Assembly: GCF_030848565.1 (NCBI RefSeq)
Contig: NZ_JAVDDV010000007.1
Coordinates: forward strand, 62,001 to 126,000
Origin: Natronolimnohabitans sp. A-GB9
GTDB lineage: Archaea; Halobacteriota; Halobacteria; Halobacteriales; Natrialbaceae
DNA length: 64,000 nt
Direction: 5' to 3'
The notes beneath the pieces are model-generated. The model did no database searches, had not been told where the DNA came from, and saw only the letters and a list, made by a program, of their open reading frames with translations. Of the stretch, positions 7,633 through 15,733 are shown one piece after another. A program made the translations under genes and the position numbers. Position 1 is the stretch's first letter; each line of letters starts with the position of its first letter.

Positions 7633-7683
7633 CTCACAGTCGTTGCTGATCTGTACAGCAACCAGATCTGCAGCCACTGTGAG
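7633..7683. other. Nested inverted repeats (possible terminator or RNA)
   Basis: CTCACAGT (7633-7640) pairs with ACTGTGAG (7676-7683), and inside it GTTGCTG (7642-7648) pairs with CAGCAAC (7656-7662). The structure lies between the CMD-like gene and the 3' end of the aldolase gene, so it could stop transcripts from both sides. A 26-codon ORF with ICSHC (7609-7689) also crosses it, but its composition gives little support for coding. Confidence 0.4.
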
Positions 7684-7695
7684 CCGTGAAAGGCG

Positions 7696-8493
7696 TCAGA
7701 CTGCTCGGTCCCCCTGATATTCGTTGAGCCACGACCGTACCACACCCTGCAGCGCACCGGTCGTACTCCCCAGGTTCAGCAGCTGATATCCCGAGTCGAC
7801 CTTCTCGTTGACGTCGTCCATTCCGAAGCCGAGACCGCCCAGCGGAACGTCTGTCTCGAGCGTGGTCGTTCGGATCGCTTCGATGTGGGCGTCGACGTCC
7901 TCGTGTGTCGGCTCGCCGGGGTGGCCAAGCGACACCGCGAGATCCAACGGCCCGGCGAAGACGAAGCCGAGTTCGGGGACCGCGAGAATGTCCTCGAGAT
8001 TCGCAACCGCGGTCGGGTTCTCGATCGTCACGCCGACGACGATCTCCGCGTCCTCGGTGCCGGCGTAGTCGTCGGTCGTCCCCCACCGGCTCGCTCGCGG
8101 ACTCGCAAAGCCCCGCTTGCCGGGATCGCCATCGTACTCGAACTGCGACGCCTCCACGGCCCGTCGAACCTCGTCGGCCGTCTCGATCCGCGAGACGAAC
8201 AGCGACCGCACGCCGGCATCCAGCGTCTTTCGGATCATGCCGGGATCGGGCTCCGGCAGCCGGACGAGTAGTTCCGTCCCCGTTACGTTGGCGGCCCGGA
8301 CCAGCTCCTCGAGTCGGTCACCGTCGAACGGACTCGGACCCGCGTGCTCTAAGTCGATCCAGACGAACTCGAGGCCGAGCTCGCCGTAGAACTCGACCAG
8401 CGTCGGGTTGTACGTGTTCTCGAGGACGCCGAGCGCGACGGCGTCGTCCTCGAGGGTCTGGCGAAGGAGATTGGTGCGTGGCGACGTCGGCAT
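7696..8493 (-). CDS. HpcH/HpaI-family aldolase
   Basis: 265 residues from MPTSPRTNLLRQ. The class II aldolase/citrate lyase TIM barrel is shown by FVWIDLEHAGPSPFD (catalytic His), TELLVRLPE (Arg), VGVTIENPTAVANLEDIL (metal Glu) and FVFAGPLDLAVSLG (metal Asp). Family members split or join 2-keto acids such as 2-keto-3-deoxy-glucarate or 4-hydroxy-2-oxoheptanedioate; the substrate here cannot be told. A TATA-like TTTATC lies about 28 bases before the ATG at 8493, so the gene is probably leaderless and monocistronic. A longer upstream frame is Arg/Ser-rich and rejected. Confidence 0.85.
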   Translation of the reverse strand: MPTSPRTNLLRQTLEDDAVALGVLENTYNPTLVEFYGELGLEFVWIDLEHAGPSPFDGDRLEELVRAANVTGTELLVRLPEPDPGMIRKTLDAGVRSLFVSRIETADEVRRAVEASQFEYDGDPGKRGFASPRASRWGTTDDYAGTEDAEIVVGVTIENPTAVANLEDILAVPELGFVFAGPLDLAVSLGHPGEPTHEDVDAHIEAIRTTTLETDVPLGGLGFGMDDVNEKVDSGYQLLNLGSTTGALQGVVRSWLNEYQGDRAV

Positions 8494-8635
8494 GGGTGAC
8501 GGACCACCGAAGCGCGGATAAATCTTTGCCGAGCGACGGCTGTCCCGCGGGCCGTCAGCCGGCCCGTCGCCGTACCGCCCAGCTGGATTCGACGAGCGAG
8601 CGGAACTCGAGAACACCGTCTGCCGCCCGACAGTC

Positions 8636-9874
8636 TCACCCGGAGACGGTCACGGTCTCGCCGATCTCGGGGGCGCTCGCGTCGAATCCGTCGGCGCGCA
8701 GTTCCTCGGCAAACGCCACACAGCGGTCGCCGTGGTTGATCAGCAGTTCGCTGTCGCGATAGGATTCGAGGAACTCGAGGATCCCGTCTCTGTCGGCGTG
8801 TGCCGAGAAGTCGTACTGTTCGACCTGGGCGCTGATCGGCATCATCCGGCCGTCGATCTCGGCGCTGCCGGTCTCGAGGAGCTCTCGGCCGGGCGTCCCC
8901 TCGACCTGGTAGCCGGTCATCGTGATCTTGTTCGTCGGATTGGCCCGAATCTCGGGGATGTAGGTCATCGCTGGGCCGCCCGAGAGCATCCCGCTGGTGG
9001 TGATAATCGCGGCCTTCTGGTCCGTAATTCGCTTTCGCTGGCCGTTCCGACCGGTGACGAACCGCGCTCTCGAGATGGCTCGAGAGAGCGCGTCGGCGTC
9101 CCGAACGAACTCGGGATACTGACGGAGCATCTCAGTGACCTGTTTGCCCATCCCGTCGACGTAACAGGGGATGTCGTGGGCCGCACAGACCAGCAACATC
9201 TCCTGGGTCCGGCCGATCGCAAACGCGGGGACGACGACCGTGCCGCCCTCCCAGAGGGTCGTCTCGACGCTTTCGGCGAACCGTTCCTCGACGCTCGAGC
9301 GATCCTCGTGTTCGACGTCGGAGTAGGTACTCTCACAGAGCACGATATCGGCGTCGGGTCGGGCCGTCGTCCCCGACACGAGACGCTGGTCGTCGGTGTG
9401 GAAGTCGCCCGTATACAACAGCCGTGTCTCGCCGTCATCGATCAGGACGTGTGCGCTGCCGGGAATGTGACCGGCGTTGAAAAACGTCACCTCGTGGCCA
9501 GCGGCGTCGAACGGCTCCCGGTAGCCGTGGGTCTCCGAGACCTGCGTGACGCGCTCGACGTCGGTCTCGGTGAACGGGCAGTGAAACGACCCGCCGTGGA
9601 GGTTCAGCGTGTCCCGAGCGAGCGTCAGCGTCAGTTCGTACGTCGGGGGTGTCCAGTGGATCGGCGGCCGCGAATCGCCCGACAGCAACGCCGGAACGGT
9701 CCCGACGTGGTCGAGATGGCCGTGAGAGACGACGACCGCCTCGGGGTCGGGCGTTTCGACGGGAAACTGCGGCGGATTGGCCGTCAGCATTCCGAAATCA
9801 AGCAGCAAGGAGTCGTTTACGAGGATCGCACTGCGGCCCACCTCGCGAGCGCCGCCGAGAAACCGAATATCCAT
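8636..9874 (-). CDS. Beta-CASP metallo-RNase (aCPSF2-like)
   Basis: 412 residues from MDIRFLGGAREVGRSA. The metallo-beta-lactamase site is complete: HGHLDH at 51-56, GHIPGSAH ending at His142, TGDFH with Asp157. Beta-CASP motifs follow: CESTY, PAFAIGRTQEML, TTSGMLSGGP, DFSAHADRD and LLINHGD. The protein lacks the N-terminal KH domains of aCPSF1 and so resembles the shorter archaeal aCPSF2 type, which processes RNA ends. It appears monocistronic; the aldolase gene ends 142 bases further along the same strand. Confidence 0.88.
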   Translation of the reverse strand: MDIRFLGGAREVGRSAILVNDSLLLDFGMLTANPPQFPVETPDPEAVVVSHGHLDHVGTVPALLSGDSRPPIHWTPPTYELTLTLARDTLNLHGGSFHCPFTETDVERVTQVSETHGYREPFDAAGHEVTFFNAGHIPGSAHVLIDDGETRLLYTGDFHTDDQRLVSGTTARPDADIVLCESTYSDVEHEDRSSVEERFAESVETTLWEGGTVVVPAFAIGRTQEMLLVCAAHDIPCYVDGMGKQVTEMLRQYPEFVRDADALSRAISRARFVTGRNGQRKRITDQKAAIITTSGMLSGGPAMTYIPEIRANPTNKITMTGYQVEGTPGRELLETGSAEIDGRMMPISAQVEQYDFSAHADRDGILEFLESYRDSELLINHGDRCVAFAEELRADGFDASAPEIGETVTVSG

Positions 9875-10025
9875 TGTCGGTGGTCGGTGCTCGAGGCGAA
9901 TAAGCGGTAGCAAACGCGCCAGCTTCTGCGACGGCTCATACGGTCTCCTGTCGTCACTGCCCACCGATCGCCACACAGGGACGGCGATCAGCGGGATAGC
10001 GGGACAGCAGCGCAGTCCGTCTCAG

Positions 10026-10475
10026 CTATCGATCCCAGAGCCGCGACCGATCGCTCGTCGGCTCACGCGAACGATCTCCCTCGAGGTCGAGATTCGAATC
10101 GAGAACGTCGGCTCGTCCAGCGCTGTCGTCCTCGAGCAGTCGCTCGAGTTCCCGTTCGAACTCCGCCTCGCTGAGTTCGCCGTCGACGTAGCGCGACTGC
10201 AGCCGGTCGGCGCGGTCGGTGGCGTCGGCCGACGTTGTGATGTCGGTGGTGTATTCACCGCTGTCTCCGGCCCCGTCGTTGCTTCCGAGCAGCGAGACGA
10301 GTCCGAAGACGGCCAGGACGAGGACCGCGAAAACGGTGAGCGTCACGACCGCCGCGACGGCGGTGGCGACGATCGAGAGGAGGACGCCGGCGATCGTTGC
10401 GACGACGCCGAGGACGATCATCACAAGCAGGAGGGCGCCTGCTCCTTTGAGGAGGAGTGGGCCGAGACGTGCCAT
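10026..10475 (-). CDS. SHOCT-domain membrane protein
   Basis: 149 residues. Two long hydrophobic segments (about 8-35 and 38-65) are followed by an acidic linker and a SHOCT motif, LQSRYVDGELSEAEFERELERLLE region at 92-116, a short helical domain often found behind membrane segments and thought to mediate oligomerisation. The tail is charged. Function unknown. It is separated from the next upstream gene of the same strand by 63 bases. Confidence 0.72.
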   Translation of the reverse strand: MARLGPLLLKGAGALLLVMIVLGVVATIAGVLLSIVATAVAAVVTLTVFAVLVLAVFGLVSLLGSNDGAGDSGEYTTDITTSADATDRADRLQSRYVDGELSEAEFERELERLLEDDSAGRADVLDSNLDLEGDRSREPTSDRSRLWDR

Positions 10476-10538
10476 ACGTACTGTTTGGTCTACACCAACA
10501 AAAGCCTACCAGCAGCCCAGTGAGATACCACCGACGTG

Positions 10539-10883
10539 TCACGAGCCGTTCGAGTGGGTCTCGTTCGGACTGGCCGCGATCGAATCCGACCGTTTCGTAA
10601 GACCGATGAGATAGACGTCGAGCAGACAGACGAGCAAGACGGCGAGGGGGACGGCGACGTCGGTGTAGGCGACCGATTCGAACTGTAATGCTGTCACGAA
10701 AAACGGCTCGCTCAGGTCGAACGCGCCCGACAGCGTCCGCGCGGAGAGAAACGCGAGTGCGAGTATATAGAGGACGAACCAGATCGCACCGCGTTTCCAC
10801 TCGCCGAGATAGCAGTGCCCGAGTCCGGCGACGAAGACCGAAAGGGGATAGGCCGGCCAGATCGGTCGCGAGAGTGGACTCAT
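10539..10883 (-). CDS. Small multi-pass membrane protein (TM2-like)
   Basis: 114 residues with about four hydrophobic stretches. The opening AYPLSVFVAGLGHCYLGEWKRGAIWFVL resembles the TM2/DUF-type pattern G-x-G-x-x-Y-L-G-x-x-x-x-G seen in small archaeal and bacterial membrane proteins. The C-terminal segment VPLAVLLVCLLDVYLIGL ends in a polar tail. Function unknown. It starts 12 bases after the stop of the upstream gene on the same strand, so it likely belongs to the operon led by the TetR gene. Confidence 0.68.
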   Translation of the reverse strand: MSPLSRPIWPAYPLSVFVAGLGHCYLGEWKRGAIWFVLYILALAFLSARTLSGAFDLSEPFFVTALQFESVAYTDVAVPLAVLLVCLLDVYLIGLTKRSDSIAASPNETHSNGS

Positions 10884-10895
10884 CGTCGGCTCGCC

Positions 10896-11873
10896 TTACT
10901 TCTGGAACGGAATATGCGTTGCTCGCTCGAGTCGCTCGAGCGGTGTCGAGTCGTCGTCGATACTCGCGTCGGTCGCGTCGGCATCGATCGTCCCGGCGAT
11001 CGTCTCGAGTGCGTTGCGGGCGCGCTCGAGGTGACGATCGACGGCGGGCTCGCCGCCGGTGTCGTTTCCGATCGTCCGCTGTGGCACCTCGCCGGCGAGG
11101 AGACGAGCGACGCGCGAGCGCGGATCGTCGTCGGCGTCAGTCGTCGCTTGCGACGCGAGTGCGGCCATCATGGCGTGGCTGTAGGTCTCCAGGGCCCTCC
11201 GTGTTTCGGTCGGGGCGTCGACGGCCGCCGCACCGACTGCGCTTGCCGTCGCTGCCAGTTTCGCTTCCACGCCGGCACAGGCGTCTGACGGCCGTTTGCC
11301 GTCGTCTCGCTTCGCGTCGGCGTGTGTCAAGAATCGGTGGGCGATCGCGGTCGATCCCGCCGTCAACAGCCGGTAGAGCTCGAGGTGGCGTCGGTCGGGG
11401 ATCGGCGTGTCGGCGATGACCGCGTCGGCGCTGGCGTGAAGGTGGTCACTCGCCAGGATAGCGGCGTCCCGATCGGCCGGCAACTGGAGGTCCTCGAGTA
11501 GGTCGGGAAGCCAACTGGGTTGTGGGTCGATCGCGAGAGCCGTCTCGCCGTGATTGCCGGCGCCGTCGGCAGTGGCTACCAGTGCGAATCGGAGCCGGAC
11601 GTACCCCTCGAGGAGGACGATGGCGTTCGACGGCGGTTCGAGAACGTGATCGATCCGATCGGTGTCCGGCGGTTGGCGGTCGGCGGCCTCGAGACCGATC
11701 TCGCCGGCGACGGTACAAAGCGCAGCGGGAAGGGACCGCTCACGCGACGGGAGCGATGCAGTAGCCAGTGATCGGATCGACGGCGCCAGTCCCGACACCG
11801 CGTCGGCCGGGCTCGTAACGTCGTCGACTGTTCCCTCGGGAGTAGCGTCTTGGAGGGCGCGGCGTTCGCTCAT
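10896..11873 (-). CDS. Helical haloarchaeal protein, prenyl-synthase-like
   Basis: 325 residues, Ala-rich and almost entirely helical. The layout, with LYRLLTAGSTAIAHRFL and ALETYSHAMMAALASQ, suggests a degenerate polyprenyl-synthetase-type fold (it resembles the haloarchaeal DUF7114 family), but the DDxxD metal motifs are missing, so I do not claim catalysis. Its ATG overlaps the stop of the TetR gene (ATGA, 11870-11873). That coupling suggests that the regulator controls or works with it. Confidence 0.6.
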   Translation of the reverse strand: MSERRALQDATPEGTVDDVTSPADAVSGLAPSIRSLATASLPSRERSLPAALCTVAGEIGLEAADRQPPDTDRIDHVLEPPSNAIVLLEGYVRLRFALVATADGAGNHGETALAIDPQPSWLPDLLEDLQLPADRDAAILASDHLHASADAVIADTPIPDRRHLELYRLLTAGSTAIAHRFLTHADAKRDDGKRPSDACAGVEAKLAATASAVGAAAVDAPTETRRALETYSHAMMAALASQATTDADDDPRSRVARLLAGEVPQRTIGNDTGGEPAVDRHLERARNALETIAGTIDADATDASIDDDSTPLERLERATHIPFQK

Positions 11874-12568
11874 TCGGAACCCTCGTCGTCCGCGTCGGAC
11901 TGGTTCGATTCCGCCGTCGATGTCTCGACCTCGCCCAGGAGGCGCTCGTCACGGGGGAACTCGGCGTCGATATCGTCGGGAAGCTCGACGCCTGGCTCGA
12001 GGATATCCGCGAGCACGTGGTCGACGCTTCTCGACCTGATCGTCTCGAGATACTCGTCGCGACCGAGTGTGAACTGACGGATCCGCGCGCCGTCGAAGGT
12101 TGCGAGCAACAGCGCCGCGACGGCCTCCGTGTCGTGATCCTGGAAGACACCCTCCTCGATACCGTCGCTGAGAATCGCCTCGAGAGTACCCCGAAGCTGA
12201 TCGTCGCTCTCACGGAGTTTCTCCCGGTAGACGTCGTTGTACGGCGCCTGTGCACGCAGTTCGAGCAACGCGGTATGGAAGCCGAGGTGTTCGTCCGGTC
12301 CGCTGAGAAACCAGTCGATGAATATCGCGAGGCGTTCGAGAGCCGGCCGATCCCGCGTCTGCTCGACTCGCTCGTCGAGTCCCTCGAGCAGATACTCGAT
12401 GAAGTCGGCGACCAGCGCCTCGAGCGAGTCGTAGTGATAAAACAGCGCGGACTTGCTGCGATCCGTCCGATCGGCGATCGCCTGGGCGGTGAGGTCGCTG
12501 TATCCCTCCTCGCAAAGCGCCTCGTAGGTGGCACCCATGATCGCGTCACGTGTGTCTGGACTGGTCAC
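11870..12568 (-). CDS. TetR/AcrR-family transcriptional regulator
   Basis: 232 residues. The N-terminal helix-turn-helix is typical: AIMGATYEALCEEGYSDLT, AQAIADRTDRSKSALFYHY, then LVADFIEYLLEG. The ligand-binding half is helical; the last 40 residues are acidic. The GTG at 12568 is taken as start because starting at the ATG at 12538 would cut the first DNA-binding helix; CTTTTGTT at about 12592-12599 could act as the TATA box of a leaderless transcript. It overlaps the next gene by four bases. An inverted repeat at the start codon may be its own operator. Confidence 0.85.
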   Translation of the reverse strand: MTSPDTRDAIMGATYEALCEEGYSDLTAQAIADRTDRSKSALFYHYDSLEALVADFIEYLLEGLDERVEQTRDRPALERLAIFIDWFLSGPDEHLGFHTALLELRAQAPYNDVYREKLRESDDQLRGTLEAILSDGIEEGVFQDHDTEAVAALLLATFDGARIRQFTLGRDEYLETIRSRSVDHVLADILEPGVELPDDIDAEFPRDERLLGEVETSTAESNQSDADDEGSE

Positions 12569-12584
12569 TGACCGAGTAGTCAGT
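12567..12584. promoter_or_regulatory. Possible TetR autoregulatory operator
   Basis: ACTGAC-N6-GTCAGT is a perfect inverted repeat (half sites 12567-12572 and 12579-12584). It covers the GTG start and lies just downstream of the predicted TATA box of the TetR gene, a position where binding would block transcription. That the neighbouring TetR protein binds it is inference. Confidence 0.4.
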
Positions 12585-12640
12585 CCGTAGGAACAAAAGA
12601 CGTTTCGGTTCGAACAGGTTCGCCCGTTCTCCTGGCCCGT

Positions 12641-12925
12641 TCACTCTTCGGTTCGATACCGACGGATCCCGAACCGGCCGTAGTCACCGTAGGCGATCTC
12701 GAGTGATCCGATCCACCAGTTCCACCGGTCGGTCGGCGGTCCCTCCGGGGCGTCGGCTAGTTCGTCGACGACGACGTCGTTCGTCAGGGGCACCCCCGTA
12801 TCGGCTTCGTACTGGCCGGAATCGGCGAGATCGACGGCCTGGCGGACGACCACGCGTGACTGGCTGTCCGTTCCGCCAAACGCCTCCTGGAGGCGCGTCT
12901 CGAGTCGTTCGGGATCGATGAACAC
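12641..12925 (-). CDS. Conserved haloarchaeal hypothetical protein
   Basis: 94 residues, acidic, soluble: MFIDPERLETRLQEAFG, VVVRQAVDLADSG, then WNWWIGSLEIAYGDYGRFGIRRY. The Trp/Tyr-rich C-terminus suggests a small folded domain. I do not recognise a function. It faces away from rps6e, 171 bases apart, and precedes the TetR gene on the same strand. Confidence 0.65.
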   Translation of the reverse strand: MFIDPERLETRLQEAFGGTDSQSRVVVRQAVDLADSGQYEADTGVPLTNDVVVDELADAPEGPPTDRWNWWIGSLEIAYGDYGRFGIRRYRTEE

Positions 12926-13096
12926 ACTCGAGCGTAGGTCGTCGATGCACTTGATTCTTCGACCACGCGCGCGTAGCGCCGAACGACACGGACCGGAGCC
13001 GGCGGATCGCTCGATCCCGAGAGCACAGAGCGCTCTCGAACGACAGCCGAAAGTTCGATCGATGTTCTTTTGAGCGGCGACCCTCTTTCGTCGGGT

Positions 13097-13495
13097 ATGG
13101 CAAGTTTCACTGTCGTCGTCGGCGACCCCGATTCCGGGTCGTCCTACCAGCTCGAGGCGGAAGAACAGGACGCAAACCGCTTTATCGGGAAGTCGATCGG
13201 CGATGAGGTCGACGGCGGTGCCGTCGGTCTCGACGGCTACACGCTCGAGATCACCGGTGGCTCCGACGAGGCCGGCCGCCCGCTCAACCCCGAGGTTGCC
13301 GGTTCGAACCTGAAGGAAGTGCTGATGGAAGGCCGACAGACCGGCTACAAGCCGTCCCGAGACGGCGAGCGACGCCGGGTCACGGTTCGCGGCAGCGAAG
13401 TCTCCGATGCCGTCGCACAGATCAACGCCTCGATCGTCGACCGCGGCAGCACCGACGTCGACGAACTCCTCGGCGAAGGCGAGGACGGCGAGTAA
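13097..13495 (+). CDS. rps6e: 30S ribosomal protein S6e
   Basis: 132 residues from [20 protein letters not shown]. The S6e family is recognisable by [33 protein letters not shown] and [21 protein letters not shown]. It is an archaeal/eukaryotic small-subunit protein without a bacterial homologue. ATG 13097 gives the normal archaeal length; the in-frame codons upstream are not conserved. The following gene starts 22 bases after the stop. Confidence 0.95.
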   Translation: MASFTVVVGDPDSGSSYQLEAEEQDANRFIGKSIGDEVDGGAVGLDGYTLEITGGSDEAGRPLNPEVAGSNLKEVLMEGRQTGYKPSRDGERRRVTVRGSEVSDAVAQINASIVDRGSTDVDELLGEGEDGE

Positions 13496-13517
13496 CGACC
13501 GAAGCGAGTCTTCTCCA

Positions 13518-13955
13518 ATGGCAGATCGAATTGCGAGCGACCATCCGTCAGTACAAACGGTCAGAGCGACGTGTGCGGAAACCGCGACCGGTGTTCGACT
13601 CGAGATCCCAGCCGGCGACCGCGACGCCTTTCAGGCAGACGAGATCGTCCGGTTCGTTCTCGACGGCGAGGAACTGTTCGGCCGGGTCGAGCGAGCGCTG
13701 ACCGGTGACGACCTCTCGGTGCCGGGGATCTACGAGACGCCGGATCTCGCTCGCGATCCAAGCGGCGCGACCGACCGACTCCTCGAGTGGACCGACGACC
13801 ACGGCGTCGTCGTGGGCGGCTCGGTCCTGATCGACGTCATCGAACCCGAGTTCCTTTACGGACTGCGCGAACCCGGCGAAACGATCTACTACGACGCCCG
13901 GGAACCGCCAAGCGATAGTCTCAGCGACATCGCGGCGGAACTCGAGGATCGGTAG
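13518..13955 (+). CDS. Conserved haloarchaeal protein (DUF7112-like)
   Basis: 145 residues from MADRIASDHPSVQTVRAT. The acidic alpha/beta sequence includes RLEIPAGDRDAFQADEIVRFVLDG, and a C-terminal block VLIDVIEPEFLYGLREPGE. It resembles the haloarchaea-specific DUF7112 family, of unknown function. It follows rps6e by 22 bases and may be co-transcribed with it. Confidence 0.68.
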   Translation: MADRIASDHPSVQTVRATCAETATGVRLEIPAGDRDAFQADEIVRFVLDGEELFGRVERALTGDDLSVPGIYETPDLARDPSGATDRLLEWTDDHGVVVGGSVLIDVIEPEFLYGLREPGETIYYDAREPPSDSLSDIAAELEDR

Positions 13956-14093
13956 CGGCGACGCACTCGCTTGATCGACCGCCACACCCTCTCGAGAGCA
14001 GCGCCGCTGTGCTCGAGCCAAGACGGTAACCCAAGCGACCGTTCACGACCCGATGACGGGCCCTTTTTCCACCTCGAGCGACGATTGGGCGTC

Positions 14094-14522
14094 ATGACCG
14101 ACCCACGCGAGGAGTTTCTGGCTGGCGAGCGACTCGACGACGTCGCGTTGTTTCTGGCCGACTCCTACGTCTCCGACGACCGACTCGAGCAGTTCGGCGA
14201 ACCGGTCGACGACGGCATCGTAATCGTCGTCGACGGCGAGCGCGGCCGTAACGCGTTCCAGGCCGCCACCGGGATGCAGGCGATGCAGTTCGCCAAGTCT
14301 GCGATGGAACTCGAGGGGATCATCGACGACGACCTGGCGGGTGGCAGCTGTCCGGAGGCACCCGACGACGACGAGCACGCGGTCCAGTTCGTCTTTGCCT
14401 TCGCCGAGGCACAAAACGAGGACGTCGGCGGGATCTACGCCGATGGCGACGTGATTCACGCGTACGCACGGTGTACGTGTGGAACGGCGTACTCCGACAA
14501 GTGGAACGTTCCGGACGTCTGA
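14094..14522 (+). CDS. Conserved haloarchaeal protein (DUF5807)
   Basis: 142 residues from MTDPREEFLAGERLDDVALFLADSYV. It matches the haloarchaeal DUF5807 pattern, with GIVIVVDGERGRNAFQAATGMQAMQF in the middle and RCTCGTAYSDKW near the end, where the CTC pair could bind a metal. The role is unknown. ATG 14094 begins the conserved block; the in-frame sequence upstream is not typical. Confidence 0.75.
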   Translation: MTDPREEFLAGERLDDVALFLADSYVSDDRLEQFGEPVDDGIVIVVDGERGRNAFQAATGMQAMQFAKSAMELEGIIDDDLAGGSCPEAPDDDEHAVQFVFAFAEAQNEDVGGIYADGDVIHAYARCTCGTAYSDKWNVPDV

Positions 14523-14586
14523 TCGGGCCACAGGCGGCGTGCGGTAAGGCATACGTTTTTGCGGCCTGATCGGTTACGCTCGAGCA

Positions 14587-15282
14587 ATGAGTTCTTTCGA
14601 GACACCACACGAAACCAGCCGCGGCTTCGGGCTCTCGAGTCGCGAACTGCGGGTGATCGGCGGTGCGAGCATCCTGATGGCGATCAACGTACTGTTGATG
14701 TACGTCATCACGGCGACGCCGCTCCAGCAGGTCAACGAGTACCTGTTCCAGTTCCCGATCGTCGGCGTCCTCGTCTACGGGGCGGCGATCATGGGCGGCG
14801 AGTTGATCGCCGAGCGGGGGGTCAAGGGCGGCGACATGGGGGTCGCCTTCGTCGGGATGGTGATTCTGCAACTCGCCTTCGGGATCTTCGGCGCCGGGGT
14901 GCTTCGCTTTGCACCGCCGGAGACACATCTGACGATCCTCGGCGTGACGGCGATCGTCACGGCCCTGCTGACGGCCATCATCGCCGGCTACATTTACGCT
15001 CGAGCGAAGACGTTCGAGAGCTGGGGACGGTACGCCAATTTCTCGTTTATCGGTGGTGTCGTCGCCGTGCTGATCGGGACGTTCGTCGCTCCCGTCTTGC
15101 TCGTTGGCTTCGTCCTGATCTTCCTCGGGTTTTTGCTCCGACTGGGCTACGAGATCTGGCAGGTCCGGGACCAGCGCGACGCGTCGGCCACGCTCCAGAC
15201 GATCGGCGTCTACATCGCTGTTGCCGGTGTCTTCGTCCACGTCCTCCAGCTCGTGATGCGGTATATGGCTTCGCAGGACTGA
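14587..15282 (+). CDS. Seven-helix membrane protein
   Basis: 231 residues with about seven hydrophobic segments (25-45, 58-76, 85-103, 108-128, 138-156, 158-180, 197-222) after a polar N-terminus. No transport or catalytic motif is visible. The glycine-rich helices with few charges could suit a small permease or a Bax-inhibitor-like channel, but I cannot assign a family. It has its own intergenic space on both sides. Confidence 0.65.
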   Translation: MSSFETPHETSRGFGLSSRELRVIGGASILMAINVLLMYVITATPLQQVNEYLFQFPIVGVLVYGAAIMGGELIAERGVKGGDMGVAFVGMVILQLAFGIFGAGVLRFAPPETHLTILGVTAIVTALLTAIIAGYIYARAKTFESWGRYANFSFIGGVVAVLIGTFVAPVLLVGFVLIFLGFLLRLGYEIWQVRDQRDASATLQTIGVYIAVAGVFVHVLQLVMRYMASQD

Positions 15283-15302
15283 TCGGTTCCCTGACTTTAC
15301 TT

Positions 15303-15587
15303 CTACTCATCGGGGATCGGCGTGGCGCGGATCTCAATCTCGTCGTCAACGAGAAGCGTTACCTCGCAATCCACACACTCAAATGTTACAACAGTGTCGC
15401 CAGCGATAGGTTCTCCGAACAGGAGATCAAGTCCTGTTGGATCAATATCGTTGTACAGTATGCACGTCTCTTCCGTGATCTCTTCCCCTTTCAGCTCGGC
15501 GATCGTTTCGAGAACCACATCACTTAACGGTTGATCGCTGGACAACTCATACCTCCTGTATACTGCGTCTTCATTAGGGCACATCAA
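15303..15587 (-). CDS. HalOD1 output-domain protein with CxxC
   Basis: 94 residues beginning MMCPNEDAVYRRYELSS. The HalOD1 domain is visible as SDVVLETIAELKGEEITEE, then NDIDPTGLDLLFGEPI and VTFECVDCEVTLLVDDEI. The C-x-x-C in the second strand is not present in the HalOD1 protein at 889. Codon third positions are less GC-rich than in neighbouring genes, and the upstream 140 bases are AT-richer, so it may be a more recent arrival. GGAATAAAAC at about 15607 is a TATA-like box for a leaderless start at 15584 or 15587. Confidence 0.7.
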   Translation of the reverse strand: MMCPNEDAVYRRYELSSDQPLSDVVLETIAELKGEEITEETCILYNDIDPTGLDLLFGEPIAGDTVVTFECVDCEVTLLVDDEIEIRATPIPDE

Positions 15588-15733
15588 CCCCTATCCCACA
15601 ATCTCCGGAATAAAACCCATCCCAGAAATCCTACCCTGGATCGATGAACCATCGACTATACTGAACGATCACCACCGTCACAAATCGAGTCAAACCTCGT
15701 ATACCGTTCGCAATGTGACGACGCTCGAGTCGG

